Assembly: GCA_002707785.1 (NCBI GenBank)
Contig: PANW01000084.1
Span: forward strand, 1 to 64,000
Length of the DNA stretch: 64,000 nt
Direction: 5' to 3'
DNA from: Cellvibrionaceae bacterium
GTDB lineage: Bacteria > Pseudomonadota > Gammaproteobacteria > Pseudomonadales > Cellvibrionaceae
Shown here: one piece after another, positions 8,323 through 18,324 of the stretch
How the letters are laid out: the number at the start of each line of letters is the position of its first letter
Position numbering within the stretch: the first letter of the stretch is position 1
Made by a program: the position numbers and the translations under genes
The notes under the pieces: model-generated
What the model was told of the DNA's origin: nothing
The model's database searches: none
Seen by the model: only the letters and a program-made list of their open reading frames with translations

Positions 8323-10773
8323 ATGACAGACAATTCTTCTAATGTGACTTCAAACGATATGTCACTCCCTTTAACCGGCGTGCGTGTCATTGATATGGCT
8401 GATGGTAAGGGCGAGATGTGTGGTCGCCTCTTAGCGGATTTTGGCGCTGAGGTGATTTTAGTGGAGCCGCCTAAGGGGTTGGCTTCTCGACAGCTGCCAC
8501 CGTTCTATCGAAGCGAAAGCTTGTACTTTGCTACCCATAATGCCAATAAACGCAGTGTGGTACTGGATTTGGACACGGATCAGGGTAAGGCGGATTTCTT
8601 GGCGCTGTCAGACCGTGCGGATATTTTGATTGAAGCGGACAAGCCGGGTCGTATGGCAGAACGCGACCTTTCCGCAGCCACCTTGCGTGAACGAAACCCT
8701 CAGTTGATTGTCGTGTCCATTACTGATTTCGGCCAGACAGGCCCTTACAGTCAGTACCGCGGGAGTAACTCTGTATTGATGGCTATGGGTGGTGTGCTGG
8801 CACGTTCGGGTATTGAGGGCGAGCGTCCATTATTGCCACCTGCCGAAATGGCGCTTGAAGCCACAGCAGTGCAGGCGGCTTGGGCGACCATGGTGGCGTA
8901 TTGGCAACGCTTGCAAACCGGTAAGGGCAATACGCTGGACTTTTCGATGTTTGAAGCCACGGCACAAATTCTGGATCCTGGTTTGGGAGTTACAGGCAGT
9001 GCTGCGGCAGGGCGTAGTGCTTCCGAAATGGCACCTTATGGTCGTCCTCCGATTGGAAAACTCTACCCTATTTTTGCTTGTGCCGACGGCCATGTCCGGA
9101 TTTGTGTGTTAAACCCGCGTCAGTGGCAGGGAATGTGCGCCTGGTTGGGCGATGATCACCCGTTTACCGACCCGGCTTACGGCAATATCGCAAAGCGCTT
9201 TTCAGAAATTGTCGCCATTAATGCACTGATTGCCGAACTGTTTAAAGATAAAAATGCCGTGGATCTGGTGATGGAAGGGCAGAGCCGTGGTGTACCCATT
9301 GCTGCGGTATCTACCCCAGCACAGGTGCTTGAGGATGAACAATTCAATGCCCGTGGCGCGTTTACTGCGTTAACTTTGGCTGATGGAGCAGAAGGGAAGG
9401 TACCAGCAGGGTATTTGGAGCTGGATGGTCAGCGAATGGGAATTCGGCAGACGGCGCCAGAACTGGGAGCTAATCAGTCTATCTTGGATGGACTCTCCAC
9501 CGTTGGGGACTGTGTTGATCAAGCTTCTGAAGCCACTTCAAGCCGCAGGCCTTTTGAAGGTATACGAATTCTGGATCTCGGTGTGATTGTGGCCGGTGCT
9601 GAGCTGGGCCGTTTGTTTGCGGATCAAGGCGCAGAAGTCATTAAAGTTGAAAACTCTGCGTTCCCTGACGGTTTGCGACAAAGTTCGGGGGGGGCACCTA
9701 TTAGTCAGTCATTTTCTCAGGGGTCACGCAACAAACTTTCCATGGGCTTGAACTTGCGGACTGAGAAGGGCATTGCGCTGTTTCATCAGCTAGCCAAAGA
9801 GTCCGATGTTATCTTGTCGAATTTTAAACCCGGCACATTGGAATCCCTGGGCATTGGTTACGATCAACTCAAGACGTTGAATCCAGGCATTATCGTGCTG
9901 GAAAGTAGTGCGCTGGGTAATACGGGGCCGCTAGCGAAAAGTATGGGTTATGGCCCACTGGTTCGCGCATCCTCGGGATTGACCGGCCTATGGTGCTATC
10001 CCGAAATTGAAGGCAGTTACAGTGACAGCATTACTATTTTCCCTGATCATTTCGCGGCGCGGGTTGCAGCCGTAGGCATAGTGGCCGCATTGGCGCGCCG
10101 TGAGCAGACGGGAGTCGGTGGTAAAGTGGCGCTGTCTCAGGCAGAAACCATTCTGAATACTTTGGCGACCAGTTTGCTGCGGGAGTCGGTAGAGCCAAAC
10201 TCATTCAGGCCTCTGGGGAACCAATACGAGTTTGATGCCCCTGCCAACGTATTCCCTTGTGCAGGGGATGACTTGTGGTGTGTGGTTGAAGTGAAAAGTA
10301 ACAGTGACTGGCTGAGCCTGTGTACTGCAATTGATCGCCCTGATCTTTTGGAGGTTGCAGACTATAAGACAGCTGAAGGCAGGTTGCAGAACAGGGAGAC
10401 TCTGGAGGCGATTGTTCGGGATTGGACTGAGCAGAGATCGCCCTATGAAGTGCTTGAAACATTGCAGGCAGCTGGTTTGGCTGCGGGTAATATGCAGCGG
10501 TTGAGCGAGTTTGATAACAATCCACACTTCCTGGCTCGCAAGTTCTTCCGCCATTTTGAGCAACCTGGATTTCCCGGGATTTTGCAAACAGAAAATGGGC
10601 CGGTCAGCTTCAGTGAACTGCCTGAACCGGAGATCCGTCCAGCACCATTTCAGGGACAGCACACCCTGGAGTTGGCTAAACGTCTGTTGGGATTAAGCCC
10701 GGAAGAAATTCAGGCATTAACCGAAGAGGGCGCTCTGGAGCCTATGGCTGATAATGAATTTGTAAAGGCATAA
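8323..10773 (+). CDS. Double-domain type III (CaiB/BaiF) CoA-transferase
   Basis: 816 aa, two tandem CaiB-type domains: ~15-395 (LTGVRVIDMADGKGEMCGRL) and ~410-800 (FEGIRILDLGVIVAGAELGR). Family members move CoA between carboxylates through an enzyme-bound aspartyl anhydride. By alignment with CaiB Asp169 (ADYFSG), domain 2 keeps Asp (IFPDHFAAR, residue ~575), while domain 1 has Glu (PPAEMALEA, residue ~175). Domain 1 may therefore be structural or altered. Fused double-domain forms are known in degradation clusters. It is a paralogue of 26532-29018, which keeps Asp in both domains. Its likely job is CoA activation of a branched or cyclic acid; the substrate is unknown. Preceded by operator-like site 8184-8199. 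Confidence 0.88.
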   Translation: MTDNSSNVTSNDMSLPLTGVRVIDMADGKGEMCGRLLADFGAEVILVEPPKGLASRQLPPFYRSESLYFATHNANKRSVVLDLDTDQGKADFLALSDRADILIEADKPGRMAERDLSAATLRERNPQLIVVSITDFGQTGPYSQYRGSNSVLMAMGGVLARSGIEGERPLLPPAEMALEATAVQAAWATMVAYWQRLQTGKGNTLDFSMFEATAQILDPGLGVTGSAAAGRSASEMAPYGRPPIGKLYPIFACADGHVRICVLNPRQWQGMCAWLGDDHPFTDPAYGNIAKRFSEIVAINALIAELFKDKNAVDLVMEGQSRGVPIAAVSTPAQVLEDEQFNARGAFTALTLADGAEGKVPAGYLELDGQRMGIRQTAPELGANQSILDGLSTVGDCVDQASEATSSRRPFEGIRILDLGVIVAGAELGRLFADQGAEVIKVENSAFPDGLRQSSGGAPISQSFSQGSRNKLSMGLNLRTEKGIALFHQLAKESDVILSNFKPGTLESLGIGYDQLKTLNPGIIVLESSALGNTGPLAKSMGYGPLVRASSGLTGLWCYPEIEGSYSDSITIFPDHFAARVAAVGIVAALARREQTGVGGKVALSQAETILNTLATSLLRESVEPNSFRPLGNQYEFDAPANVFPCAGDDLWCVVEVKSNSDWLSLCTAIDRPDLLEVADYKTAEGRLQNRETLEAIVRDWTEQRSPYEVLETLQAAGLAAGNMQRLSEFDNNPHFLARKFFRHFEQPGFPGILQTENGPVSFSELPEPEIRPAPFQGQHTLELAKRLLGLSPEEIQALTEEGALEPMADNEFVKA

Positions 10774-10777
10774 TCCT

Positions 10778-11719
10778 TTACTTGTTACCTGCCAGTGATT
10801 GCCCGTAGCTCAGCATCAGGGCAATCACCTTTTCGGCGGCGGGTGATGAAGTTCGCCCATTCAAACGCACAACCGACTGTGTAGAAGGCCATTGCATGGG
10901 TCCCTCCCTGGTGTATAAGGGCACTATCTCGCCTTGATTCAGACTCTCCTGAATCGCTAAAGAACTCATCAATAAAACCGCGTCCGAAGACAAAGCCACC
11001 GTTTCAAGTACTTTCACATTTTCACAGACAATATGACCATTTCGGGTCGCCAAAAGCTCTTGCAGTTCGCCGCGAGGCTCGTCTGCACTTAAGTTGGGGG
11101 GCGTTAAACTGGAATCGGTTGAACTGGAAAAGCCAGGAGAGGCGAGGGTAAAGTCCAAAAACGCCTTCGGTTTGATCGGTTTGCCCGCCAATGGATGATC
11201 TTTTCGCACAAATAGTCCTGCCGGTAAAAAAAGCAAAGGTTCATAGTGAATGTCGGCAGAGGGTATAAACTGTGTCGTATCAGCCACAAAGAACTCAATC
11301 CTCTCTTCTAATAACCACTCCATTAGCCGTAACGCCGATTGTACCTCTGCCGTGATGTTCAAGTGAGGGTGGTCACGGCTGATTTCTGACATCACATAAG
11401 GCAACAGAAGGTGTGCCGGCACCGGCCCAACACCGAAGGCAATATCGCCTATGTGCGCTTCTCGTAGTAGCTCAGCCTCGTGCTGCAGGCTGTTAGCGCG
11501 GCGCAGCAGGTCACGTGCACCGGAGAGTATGTGTTGCCCTGCAATGGTGGGCCTGACGCCGTTGGAATGACGCTCAAACAATTGTAGCTTTAGTTCGCCT
11601 TCAAGGGCCTGAATGCTGCGACTGAGGGCTGACTGAGTAATGTGTAGCTTCTCTGCTGAACGAGCAAAATTGCCTTCTTCCGAGAGCGTAACGGCGTGAC
11701 GAAGTTTTTTTATGTCCAT
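10778..11719 (-). CDS. LysR-family transcriptional regulator
   Basis: 313 aa. The N-terminal winged helix-turn-helix is MDIKKLRHAVTLSEEGNFAR, then SAEKLHITQSALSRSIQALE, followed by a periplasmic-binding-like effector domain (~90-300). Length is typical. It converges with the CoA-transferase (5-base gap) and diverges from the membrane hydroxylase at 11852, the usual arrangement for a LysR protein controlling its neighbour. The effector is unknown. Confidence 0.93.
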   Translation of the reverse strand: MDIKKLRHAVTLSEEGNFARSAEKLHITQSALSRSIQALEGELKLQLFERHSNGVRPTIAGQHILSGARDLLRRANSLQHEAELLREAHIGDIAFGVGPVPAHLLLPYVMSEISRDHPHLNITAEVQSALRLMEWLLEERIEFFVADTTQFIPSADIHYEPLLFLPAGLFVRKDHPLAGKPIKPKAFLDFTLASPGFSSSTDSSLTPPNLSADEPRGELQELLATRNGHIVCENVKVLETVALSSDAVLLMSSLAIQESLNQGEIVPLYTREGPMQWPSTQSVVRLNGRTSSPAAEKVIALMLSYGQSLAGNK

Positions 11720-11851
11720 GAGAAAATCTCATTAGGTTATCGAAAAATTTGCATTGGACTCATTGTCTAGATTACACCACACTGATGCTCAGAAACAATA
11801 AAGATCACTGCTCCTGGAGTGGCCATAACAGATACAGAGAGGCATTTACTG

Positions 11852-12679
11852 ATGGAAATTACTCACATCATCCATTTATTGATTTTATTAATTCTTGCAA
11901 CCGAAATCGTTACCGGTCGGCATAAAGGGGTGTACGATAAAGATGACTTGTTATTGACTATAGGCAGTTTAGCGATCACGCGACTAGTTATGTCACCTCT
12001 AGCTGCTGGACTTGTTGCTTTGGTGATGGTAACCGTCTTACCGGGTTTTACGGGGAGTATGAGTGAGACACCTATTTGGATGGCGTTATTAGGTATGGTT
12101 CTTCTTGGTGACTTCTTGTTCTACTGGGTTCATAGAGCAGCGCACAATCCTGCCAAGTTTCCGTTCTTGTATAAACTGCACGCGACCCATCACACGGCCA
12201 CCTTCATGAACGTCTCTTTGATGGCTCGAATCAATGTGTTTTGGGTTTTTTTCCAGCCTTATTTGTGGGTTTCCGGGCTTGCTGTTTACCTGGGTATGAC
12301 TGAAGCCGCAGTGTACTTTTTCACCGGGATGATGGCATGGAATGCCTTTACTCACACGAATTTCCGCTGGGACGATGGAATCAGAAACAATCTACCCAAA
12401 GGGGATGCAATTGTTCAGGCGATTGAGTGGGTATTTATCACTCCTCGTTTACACCATACTCATCATGGCTATGGCAAGGATGGAAAGGCCTTTCGCAACT
12501 ACTGCACCATGTTGAGCATCTACGATCGTATGTTTGGCACTTTATTTATTCCAGAAGGTCGCCCCGCGAAATATGGAATTATAGGTCGGAACAATAAAAA
12601 TACCTCACTGTGGGAGCAGTTGGCTTACCCTATTTTCAAAACACGGAAAAAAGAAGTGGTTCCAGTGCAAGAGGCTTAA
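11852..12679 (+). CDS. Membrane di-iron fatty acid hydroxylase/sterol desaturase family
   Basis: 275 aa from ATG 11852, chosen because GAGAGG lies 9 bases upstream; a GTG at 11819 is in frame but lacks a spaced ribosome site. Histidine boxes of the FA_hydroxylase superfamily are visible: HRAAH, HATHH, and HHTHH, with a further His in FTHTNF. Four hydrophobic helices surround them. The family uses a di-iron centre and O2 to hydroxylate or desaturate lipid-like substrates in the membrane. Divergent from a LysR gene and followed by a strong terminator, so monocistronic. The exact substrate is unknown; a terpenoid or sterol would fit the island. Confidence 0.88.
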   Translation: MEITHIIHLLILLILATEIVTGRHKGVYDKDDLLLTIGSLAITRLVMSPLAAGLVALVMVTVLPGFTGSMSETPIWMALLGMVLLGDFLFYWVHRAAHNPAKFPFLYKLHATHHTATFMNVSLMARINVFWVFFQPYLWVSGLAVYLGMTEAAVYFFTGMMAWNAFTHTNFRWDDGIRNNLPKGDAIVQAIEWVFITPRLHHTHHGYGKDGKAFRNYCTMLSIYDRMFGTLFIPEGRPAKYGIIGRNNKNTSLWEQLAYPIFKTRKKEVVPVQEA

Positions 12680-12704
12680 ATTTCAAAGAGCCCAAAAAGA
12701 TCGA

Positions 12705-12745
12705 AAAAAGGCTCAGAGGGTCCCAAACCTTCTGAGCCTTTTTAT
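12705..12745 (+). terminator. Rho-independent terminator
   Basis: AAAAAGGCTCAGAGG pairs with CCTTCTGAGCCTTTTT around TCCCAAA, followed by a T-rich run. It closes the hydroxylase gene and could also act in the other direction. Confidence 0.88.
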
Positions 12746-12820
12746 TTATCGTCAAAAAATTATTTAGCGTCAAAAAACGTGAGACATCTGAATTCAAGTT
12801 GCAAGAGATTGGAGTAATCT

Positions 12821-13291
12821 AGTTGATATCGCCAATTTGACAAAGCTGTTTGCCGACGTTCGCGCCGCGGGTGAGAGAGTTGATCGCCTCGTGTATATTC
12901 TCAATGCCTTGAGTTACTGTGGCGTGGTGCTTAAGCTGGCCTCGGTGGAACAATTCTAGGGAGTGTTGCCTTTGATCCTAACAATACTGCTCCAGCGAGT
13001 GGTTGTGGTCGCCAGATAATCGCCGACATCCCAGTCTGGGTGTCGGCTTTCGATAACCTGACCTACAGCACCGGATCCGGACATTACTTCTCCTGGTTGT
13101 GTTTTGATGACATAGCCACCTCGGTCATCGAGCTGTCCTTTGCTGCCTGCATCGATCGACAGAAAAATAACCCGCATCAGAAACTCACCGTCTTTCAATA
13201 CGGGAAGTGGTTGTTCGATAATATCAAACGTCTCTCGGTTTAAGGGGCCGGGTGAGGGTAATTGCTTTACCTGTACGGTAGAATTCTGCAT
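12821..13291 (-). pseudogene. CurA-like NADP-dependent oxidoreductase remnant
   Basis: The N-terminal ~105 residues of a medium-chain reductase are readable (FDIIEQPLPVLKDGEFLMRV, FLSIDAGSKGQL, GEVMSGSGAVGQVIES), resembling the CurA/prostaglandin-reductase-like group. The frame stops at 12956. A separate frame then encodes a typical C-terminus of the same family (TVTQGIENIHEAINSL, then GANVGKQLCQIGD) ending at ~12821. The whole NADPH-binding Rossmann domain between them is missing and the two parts are out of frame. Non-functional. Confidence 0.8.
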
Positions 13292-13438
13292 AAATATCTC
13301 GCTAACGAGCAGCAGCTTTTACTGCTCAAGCAGTAAGGCTTAATGAGTAGGTCGGAAGTTGCTGGTCACTATAGAAGAGTCATTGCGACAGATCTCGAGT
13401 GTTATTCGATCGGGAGTTCTGCGTAATGCACTAGACTC

Positions 13439-13474
13439 GGGCTTTCTGCAGATATAAAAGCTGCAGGAAAGCCC
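13439..13474 (-). terminator. Strong hairpin at the end of the fadB-like operon
   Basis: GGGCTTTCTGCAG and CTGCAGGAAAGCCC form a long stem with an AT-rich loop, 32 bases beyond the dehydrogenase stop. No T-tract follows on the minus strand, so termination efficiency is uncertain. Confidence 0.5.
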
Positions 13475-13505
13475 AATGTATTTGGAGGATTGTTTCAAGT
13501 TGGCA

Positions 13506-14669
13506 TTACATACTGCGTGAAATTACCAGTTTCATAATTTCACTGGTGCCGCCCCAGATACGTTGCCCACGTGCATCTCGATAAAGACGAGCAATAGGGT
13601 ATTCGTTCATATAGCCATAGCCACCAAACAACTGCAGGCATTCATCCACCAGTTTGCCTTGCGCTTCACTGACATGCAGCTTGGCCATGGATGCCATAGT
13701 ATCGTCCAGCTTACCTTGCATTAAGAGATCCAGACAGTGCAGGGTGAAGACCTTGGCAACCGTTGCTTGAGTTTTGCACTCGGCCAATTTGAATTGAGTA
13801 TTTTGGTAGTCCATCACTCGTTGGCCAAAGACTTTGCGCTCTTTCACGTACTCTACAGTATGCTCCAGTGCTATTTCCATGGCGTAAATACCTTGCAGGG
13901 CGATGATCAGGCGCTCTTTGGGTAGTTCTTTCATGAGCTGCACGAAGCCTTTGCCTTCTTCCAGACCAAGTAGGTTTTCTTTCGGCACGCGCACGTCTTC
14001 AAAAAACAGCTCGGAGGTATCCTGGGATTCACAGCCGACCTTGTCAAGAATGCGACCGCGGCGGAAACCTTCAGCTGCTTCGGTTTCTACCATCATCAGT
14101 GACACACCGCGAGAGCCGGCGCTGGTATCTGTTTTGGTGACCACACAGATCAAGTTCGCAACCTGACCGTTGGAAATAAAGGTTTTCTGCCCATTGATGA
14201 CGTAGTCGTCGCCGTCTTTTACGGCGGTTGTACGCACGGCAGACAAGTCAGAGCCCGTACCGGGTTCCGACATGGCAATAGCTCCACGCAGTTCACCGGT
14301 TGCCAAGCGTGGCAGCCAGCGTTGCTTTTGTTCCTCGGTGCCGTGCAGCAAAATATAGGGCGCGAGAATGGCGTTGTGTAAGGTAATACCAAAGCCACCG
14401 GCATCGTGTTTAATGCTGTTTTCGATGATGACTACTTCGTGGCGAAAATCACCGCCTGAACCGCCGTATTCCATAGGGATAGACGCGCATAACAAACCGG
14501 CTTCGCCGGCGTGTTTCCAGATGTCTAGATCACTCATGTGGTTTTGACGCCACTGTTCGGTGGTCTCTGGTGATGCGTGGCGCTCATAGAAGCGGTTGAC
14601 TGCATCTTGGAACATATTGATTTCATCGTCCTGCATGCATGCAGGGTTCTCGACGTTGAGTACACTCAT
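13506..14669 (-). CDS. Acyl-CoA dehydrogenase
   Basis: 387 aa, normal length. The flavin/substrate motifs AMSEPGTGSDL and GGYGYMNEYPIARLYRDARG are present. The C-terminal segment reads RIWGGTSEIMK, with Gly where medium-chain enzymes have the catalytic Glu; in this branch (isovaleryl- and long-chain-type) the base sits in an earlier helix. Start ATG 14669 has AAGGAT upstream. Third gene of the operon thiolase (18148) - FadB-like (16910) - dehydrogenase. It oxidises an acyl-CoA to the 2-enoyl-CoA. A fragment of a close relative remains at 1066-1213. Confidence 0.92.
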   Translation of the reverse strand: MSVLNVENPACMQDDEINMFQDAVNRFYERHASPETTEQWRQNHMSDLDIWKHAGEAGLLCASIPMEYGGSGGDFRHEVVIIENSIKHDAGGFGITLHNAILAPYILLHGTEEQKQRWLPRLATGELRGAIAMSEPGTGSDLSAVRTTAVKDGDDYVINGQKTFISNGQVANLICVVTKTDTSAGSRGVSLMMVETEAAEGFRRGRILDKVGCESQDTSELFFEDVRVPKENLLGLEEGKGFVQLMKELPKERLIIALQGIYAMEIALEHTVEYVKERKVFGQRVMDYQNTQFKLAECKTQATVAKVFTLHCLDLLMQGKLDDTMASMAKLHVSEAQGKLVDECLQLFGGYGYMNEYPIARLYRDARGQRIWGGTSEIMKLVISRSM

Positions 14670-14741
14670 GGTTGTATCCTTTATCTCAAACGTTCTTATA
14701 GTTTAGGGATCCACTGTCTTCAGCAATCGTTAGGGGTAAGC

Positions 14742-16910
14742 TCAATAAAAGGCCTGATTATTTTCAGCGCGCTGGCGCAGCCACTCGCTGGGGCGGAAGC
14801 GCTCGCCAACGGTATCTGCCAACTGATCGCACCTGTTGACAAACTCTTTTAAGCCAACGGTATCCATCAGAGAAAACACGCCCCCGGTATAGCCGGGAAA
14901 GCCAATTCCAAGGATTACACCCACATCACCTTCGGTAACATCAGTAATCACGTTTTCTTCCATGCATTTGGCGGCTTCCAGTGCTTGGATATACAGCAAG
15001 CGTTGCTTCAGTTCTTCAGCATCAGCGGCCTTGGCTGCGGGGGTAAAAACTTCGCCTATCCCTGCCCATTCTTGCCGTTGATTGTCCACGCCGTCTACTG
15101 TAGCGTAGTCGTAGAACCCTTGTGCAGCACGGCGTCCGATACGGCCTGAATCGTGCAGCGTTTTTTGTACATGAAACCCTTGTGGTTCTTGCCAGGTGTC
15201 ACCGACCGCAGCTTTTTCTGCCAGTGTTGCTTTGTAACCGTTTTCCATTCCGATGTCATCGATCAAAGCCAAAGGTCCCATAGCGAATCCGGCCTGCTTG
15301 GCAACGTTATCGATCAGAGTAGGGCTCAGACCGTCACCAACCATACTGAATGCTTCTTGCAGGTAGGCAGAAATCACTCGTGAGGTGTAGAAGCCTCGTG
15401 AATCATTCACCACGATAGGTGTCTTGCGCATTTTGCCAACCAGATCCAGCGAGTGCGCCAGGGTTTCGTCGCTGGTGTCTTTACCGACAATAACTTCAAC
15501 CAAAGGCATGCGATCCACAGGGGAGAAAAAATGCAAGCCGATAAAACGGCTGGAGTCTGCCAAGTTTTCACTCAGGCCGGTAATCGGTAAGGTTGAAGTA
15601 TTGGAGGCGAGAATGGCATCTTCGCGCATGGATTCGCGAGCCATCGCGAACACTTTTTTCTTGACGTTTTCATCTTCGAAGACCGCTTCAACGACGATGT
15701 CGCAGTCCGCTAACTGGCTGTAGTCATTAGTCGGTGTGATGCGTTCCAGTATCGCGTAGGCTTTGTCTTGAGTCATGCGGCCGCGGCTGATGCGTTTTTC
15801 AAAACCTTTGGCGATACCCGCCTTGCCTTTGTCGGCATTGCTTTGATCCAGATCCAGCAGTTTGACGGTCAGCCCGGCTTGTGCGGAGGAAAGAGCAATG
15901 CCGGCACCCATTAATCCTGCACCTAAAACGCCAATGGTTTTCAGATCGGCTTTGTCGATGCCTTGCGGGCGACGTACTAATTTATCCAGTTCACCTTTAT
16001 TGACGAACATGGTGCGCACCATGTTGCGAGCGGTCGGATCAAGAATCAGTTTGGCAAATTGACAGGATTCAATGTGCAATCCTTGATCCATCTCAACGGC
16101 CGTGCCACGAGCTACAGCCGTGAGGAGTGCTATGGGGGCAGGAAGATTGCGTTGAGTATTGTTGGCGATAGTCGTGGTGTGGTAGTTGTAAAGATTGCCC
16201 AGGTCGGCATCGAAAAAACCACTGCCACCGGGAATTTTAAAGCCTTTTTCGTCCCAGCCTTTCACCGCACTGACTTCGCCGTTGAGGATTTTTTCACAGA
16301 CGGTGTCCAGGAGTTGGTCGGCAGGAATAACTGCATCAACAATGCCTTTTTTCAGAGCTTTTTCCGGGGTTAATGGTGCACCTTGCAGCATGATCTCCAG
16401 AGCGGGTGCAATACCGATCATACGCGGTAAGCGCTGCGAGCCGCCAGCGCCAGGCATCAAGCCCAGAGTGACTTCTGGCAGCCCCAGAAATAGCTTGTTG
16501 TTGTCTGCAACGACTCGATAGTGACAAGCTAAAGCTAGCTCCAGCCCGCCGCCCATAGCTGCACCGTTAATGGCAGCCACAAAAGGTTTGCCGCAGGTTT
16601 CCAGTTTGCGTAAAGTTGGTTTGAGCGCGTTGGCGAGATCGAGTGCTTGCTCTTTGGTGATGGGAGGGGCGAACATCTCAACCATGGCTTTCAGATCGCC
16701 GCCCGCCATAAAGTCATTTTTGGATGAGGTGATCACGGCGCCAATCACGCTGTCGTCTGCGACGACTTTGTCAATGACCAACGAAAGTTCATCGCGAAAA
16801 GCATCGCTCATAACGTTGGCGGAGCTGCCGGGTATATCCATACTGATAACCGCAACACCTTTATCATTGATGATGTACTTAAATGTCTCGAATGCTGTAT
16901 TTGTAGGCAT
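14742..16910 (-). CDS. FadB/FadJ-type enoyl-CoA hydratase/3-hydroxyacyl-CoA dehydrogenase
   Basis: 722 aa. Residues ~1-190 are a crotonase with both glutamates (GGGLELALACHYR; LGLPEVTLGLMPGAGG). Residues ~310-500 are an NAD-binding 3-hydroxyacyl-CoA dehydrogenase domain (VLGAGLMGAGIA; the catalytic His in GLHFFSP), followed by two C-terminal helical domains. This is the standard beta-oxidation multifunctional alpha subunit. It lies 29 bases after the thiolase on the same strand, which could provide the partner subunit. The ribosome site is weak. Confidence 0.94.
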   Translation of the reverse strand: MPTNTAFETFKYIINDKGVAVISMDIPGSSANVMSDAFRDELSLVIDKVVADDSVIGAVITSSKNDFMAGGDLKAMVEMFAPPITKEQALDLANALKPTLRKLETCGKPFVAAINGAAMGGGLELALACHYRVVADNNKLFLGLPEVTLGLMPGAGGSQRLPRMIGIAPALEIMLQGAPLTPEKALKKGIVDAVIPADQLLDTVCEKILNGEVSAVKGWDEKGFKIPGGSGFFDADLGNLYNYHTTTIANNTQRNLPAPIALLTAVARGTAVEMDQGLHIESCQFAKLILDPTARNMVRTMFVNKGELDKLVRRPQGIDKADLKTIGVLGAGLMGAGIALSSAQAGLTVKLLDLDQSNADKGKAGIAKGFEKRISRGRMTQDKAYAILERITPTNDYSQLADCDIVVEAVFEDENVKKKVFAMARESMREDAILASNTSTLPITGLSENLADSSRFIGLHFFSPVDRMPLVEVIVGKDTSDETLAHSLDLVGKMRKTPIVVNDSRGFYTSRVISAYLQEAFSMVGDGLSPTLIDNVAKQAGFAMGPLALIDDIGMENGYKATLAEKAAVGDTWQEPQGFHVQKTLHDSGRIGRRAAQGFYDYATVDGVDNQRQEWAGIGEVFTPAAKAADAEELKQRLLYIQALEAAKCMEENVITDVTEGDVGVILGIGFPGYTGGVFSLMDTVGLKEFVNRCDQLADTVGERFRPSEWLRQRAENNQAFY

Positions 16911-16939
16911 AATGTAAATTCCGAACGAAAGGGTTGCAG

Positions 16940-18148
16940 TTAAACGCGTTCAATAATGGTCGCGACACTCATGCCAATACCGACACACAGAGAAATGAGT
17001 GCAGTTTGTTTGCCTGTGCGCTCCAGCTCGTCCACAACGGTTCCCACTAACATCGCACCAGTAGCACCCAATGGATGGCCCATGGCAATAGCGCCGCCAT
17101 TGACGTTGATTTTATCGTGCGGTATGTCCAACACTTTCATGTACTCAAGCACCATCGAGGCAAAGGCTTCGTTGAGCTCGAACAGGTCGATATCGTCAAG
17201 CGTCATGCCGGCGTTCTTCAGGGCTTTTTCGGTCGCTGCAGCAGGGCCAGTGAGCATGATGGTAGGTTCAGAGCCAACTGAGGCGAAGGCGCGAATGCGT
17301 GCACGAGGCTTGAGCCCCAGCTCGTCAGCTGCTTGCTGGTTGCCGATCAAGATGCCGGAGGCGCCGTCGACGATACCGCTGGAATTACCCGCTGTGTGAA
17401 CATGATTGATGGCAAAGACTTCCGGGTATCGCTGTTGTGCGATGGCGTCATAGCCGCCTTGCTGACCCATCATAGCAAATGCCGGCTTAAGGGCTTGTAG
17501 ATCTTCAAGGGTGATGCCAGCACGAAGATGTTCATCTTTGCTTAACAGTGGCAAGCCCAGTTCATCCATCACAGGAATCACGGACTTGCTGAAGTAGCCT
17601 TCGTCCCAGGCGTGAGCCGCACGTTTTTGACTCTCAAGGGAGTAGTTGTCCAGATCTTCGCGGCTGAAACCGGAGCGTGTGGCAATGAGGTCGGCACCGA
17701 TGCCTTGTGGTGCAAAATGGGTCTTGCAAATGACCGCTGGGTCGCGAGGCCATGCACCGCCCTGAGAGCCCATGGGCACGCGGGACATGGATTCGACACC
17801 TCCACCGATGGTTAGTCTGGCTTGGCCAGACATGACTTGCCCTGCTGCCATGTTCACCGCATCTAGGCCAGAGGAGCAAGCGCGATCTAATTGAAAGCCA
17901 GAAACAGATTCGTCGTAATCCGCCATTAGAATGGCGGGACGGGTCATATTGCAGCCTTGTTCCCCCACAGGGGTGACAATACCCAGGGCCACATCATCAA
18001 CTTTGCTGGTATCCAGCGCATTGCGTTCCTTCAGTGCCGTCAGAACCTGAGCGGCCAGTTCAATTGGAGGAACGCTGTGTAGAGAACCGTTGGCTCGGCC
18101 GCGGCCACGAGGGGTGCGCACATGGTCAAAGATAAGTGCATCAGTCAT
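16940..18148 (-). CDS. Acetyl-CoA acyltransferase (thiolase)
   Basis: 402 aa from ATG 18148 (MTDALIFDHVRTPRGRGRA); the frame is open further but that part is not thiolase-like. Nucleophilic Cys in LDRACSSGLDAVNMA, His in AIAMGHPLGATGAM and the second Cys in SLCVGIGMS are all present, so it is catalytically complete. First gene of the operon with FadB-like and acyl-CoA dehydrogenase genes. Operator-like sites at 18325 and 18417 lie upstream, shared with the divergent crotonase. A truncated relative is at 1220-1762. Confidence 0.94.
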   Translation of the reverse strand: MTDALIFDHVRTPRGRGRANGSLHSVPPIELAAQVLTALKERNALDTSKVDDVALGIVTPVGEQGCNMTRPAILMADYDESVSGFQLDRACSSGLDAVNMAAGQVMSGQARLTIGGGVESMSRVPMGSQGGAWPRDPAVICKTHFAPQGIGADLIATRSGFSREDLDNYSLESQKRAAHAWDEGYFSKSVIPVMDELGLPLLSKDEHLRAGITLEDLQALKPAFAMMGQQGGYDAIAQQRYPEVFAINHVHTAGNSSGIVDGASGILIGNQQAADELGLKPRARIRAFASVGSEPTIMLTGPAAATEKALKNAGMTLDDIDLFELNEAFASMVLEYMKVLDIPHDKINVNGGAIAMGHPLGATGAMLVGTVVDELERTGKQTALISLCVGIGMSVATIIERV

Positions 18149-18324
18149 TAGGCATTGTCTCTCTTTGCTGTATGGTCTTGTTCTTGTTGCTGCGATGCTT
18201 AAAACAACGGCGGCTACCACAGCTAACATTAATTGAACGTGGAGGCTGTATTATGCTCAATCCGCCTGCGCGGCGGTTGATATTTATAAAGCGTATCGAG
18301 CATCATAATACGCATAAAGATATT

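Noticed and set aside
10201-10662. 153-codon minus-strand open frame
   Set aside because: Lies inside the CoA-transferase in another frame with no recognisable features.
8323-10773. Glu in DFSMFEATAQ and SQAETILN as a changed catalytic residue in the CoA-transferase
   Set aside because: I first aligned these with the catalytic Asp, but in CaiB Asp169 lies in the earlier ADYFSG segment; the correct positions are PPAEMA and FPDHFA.
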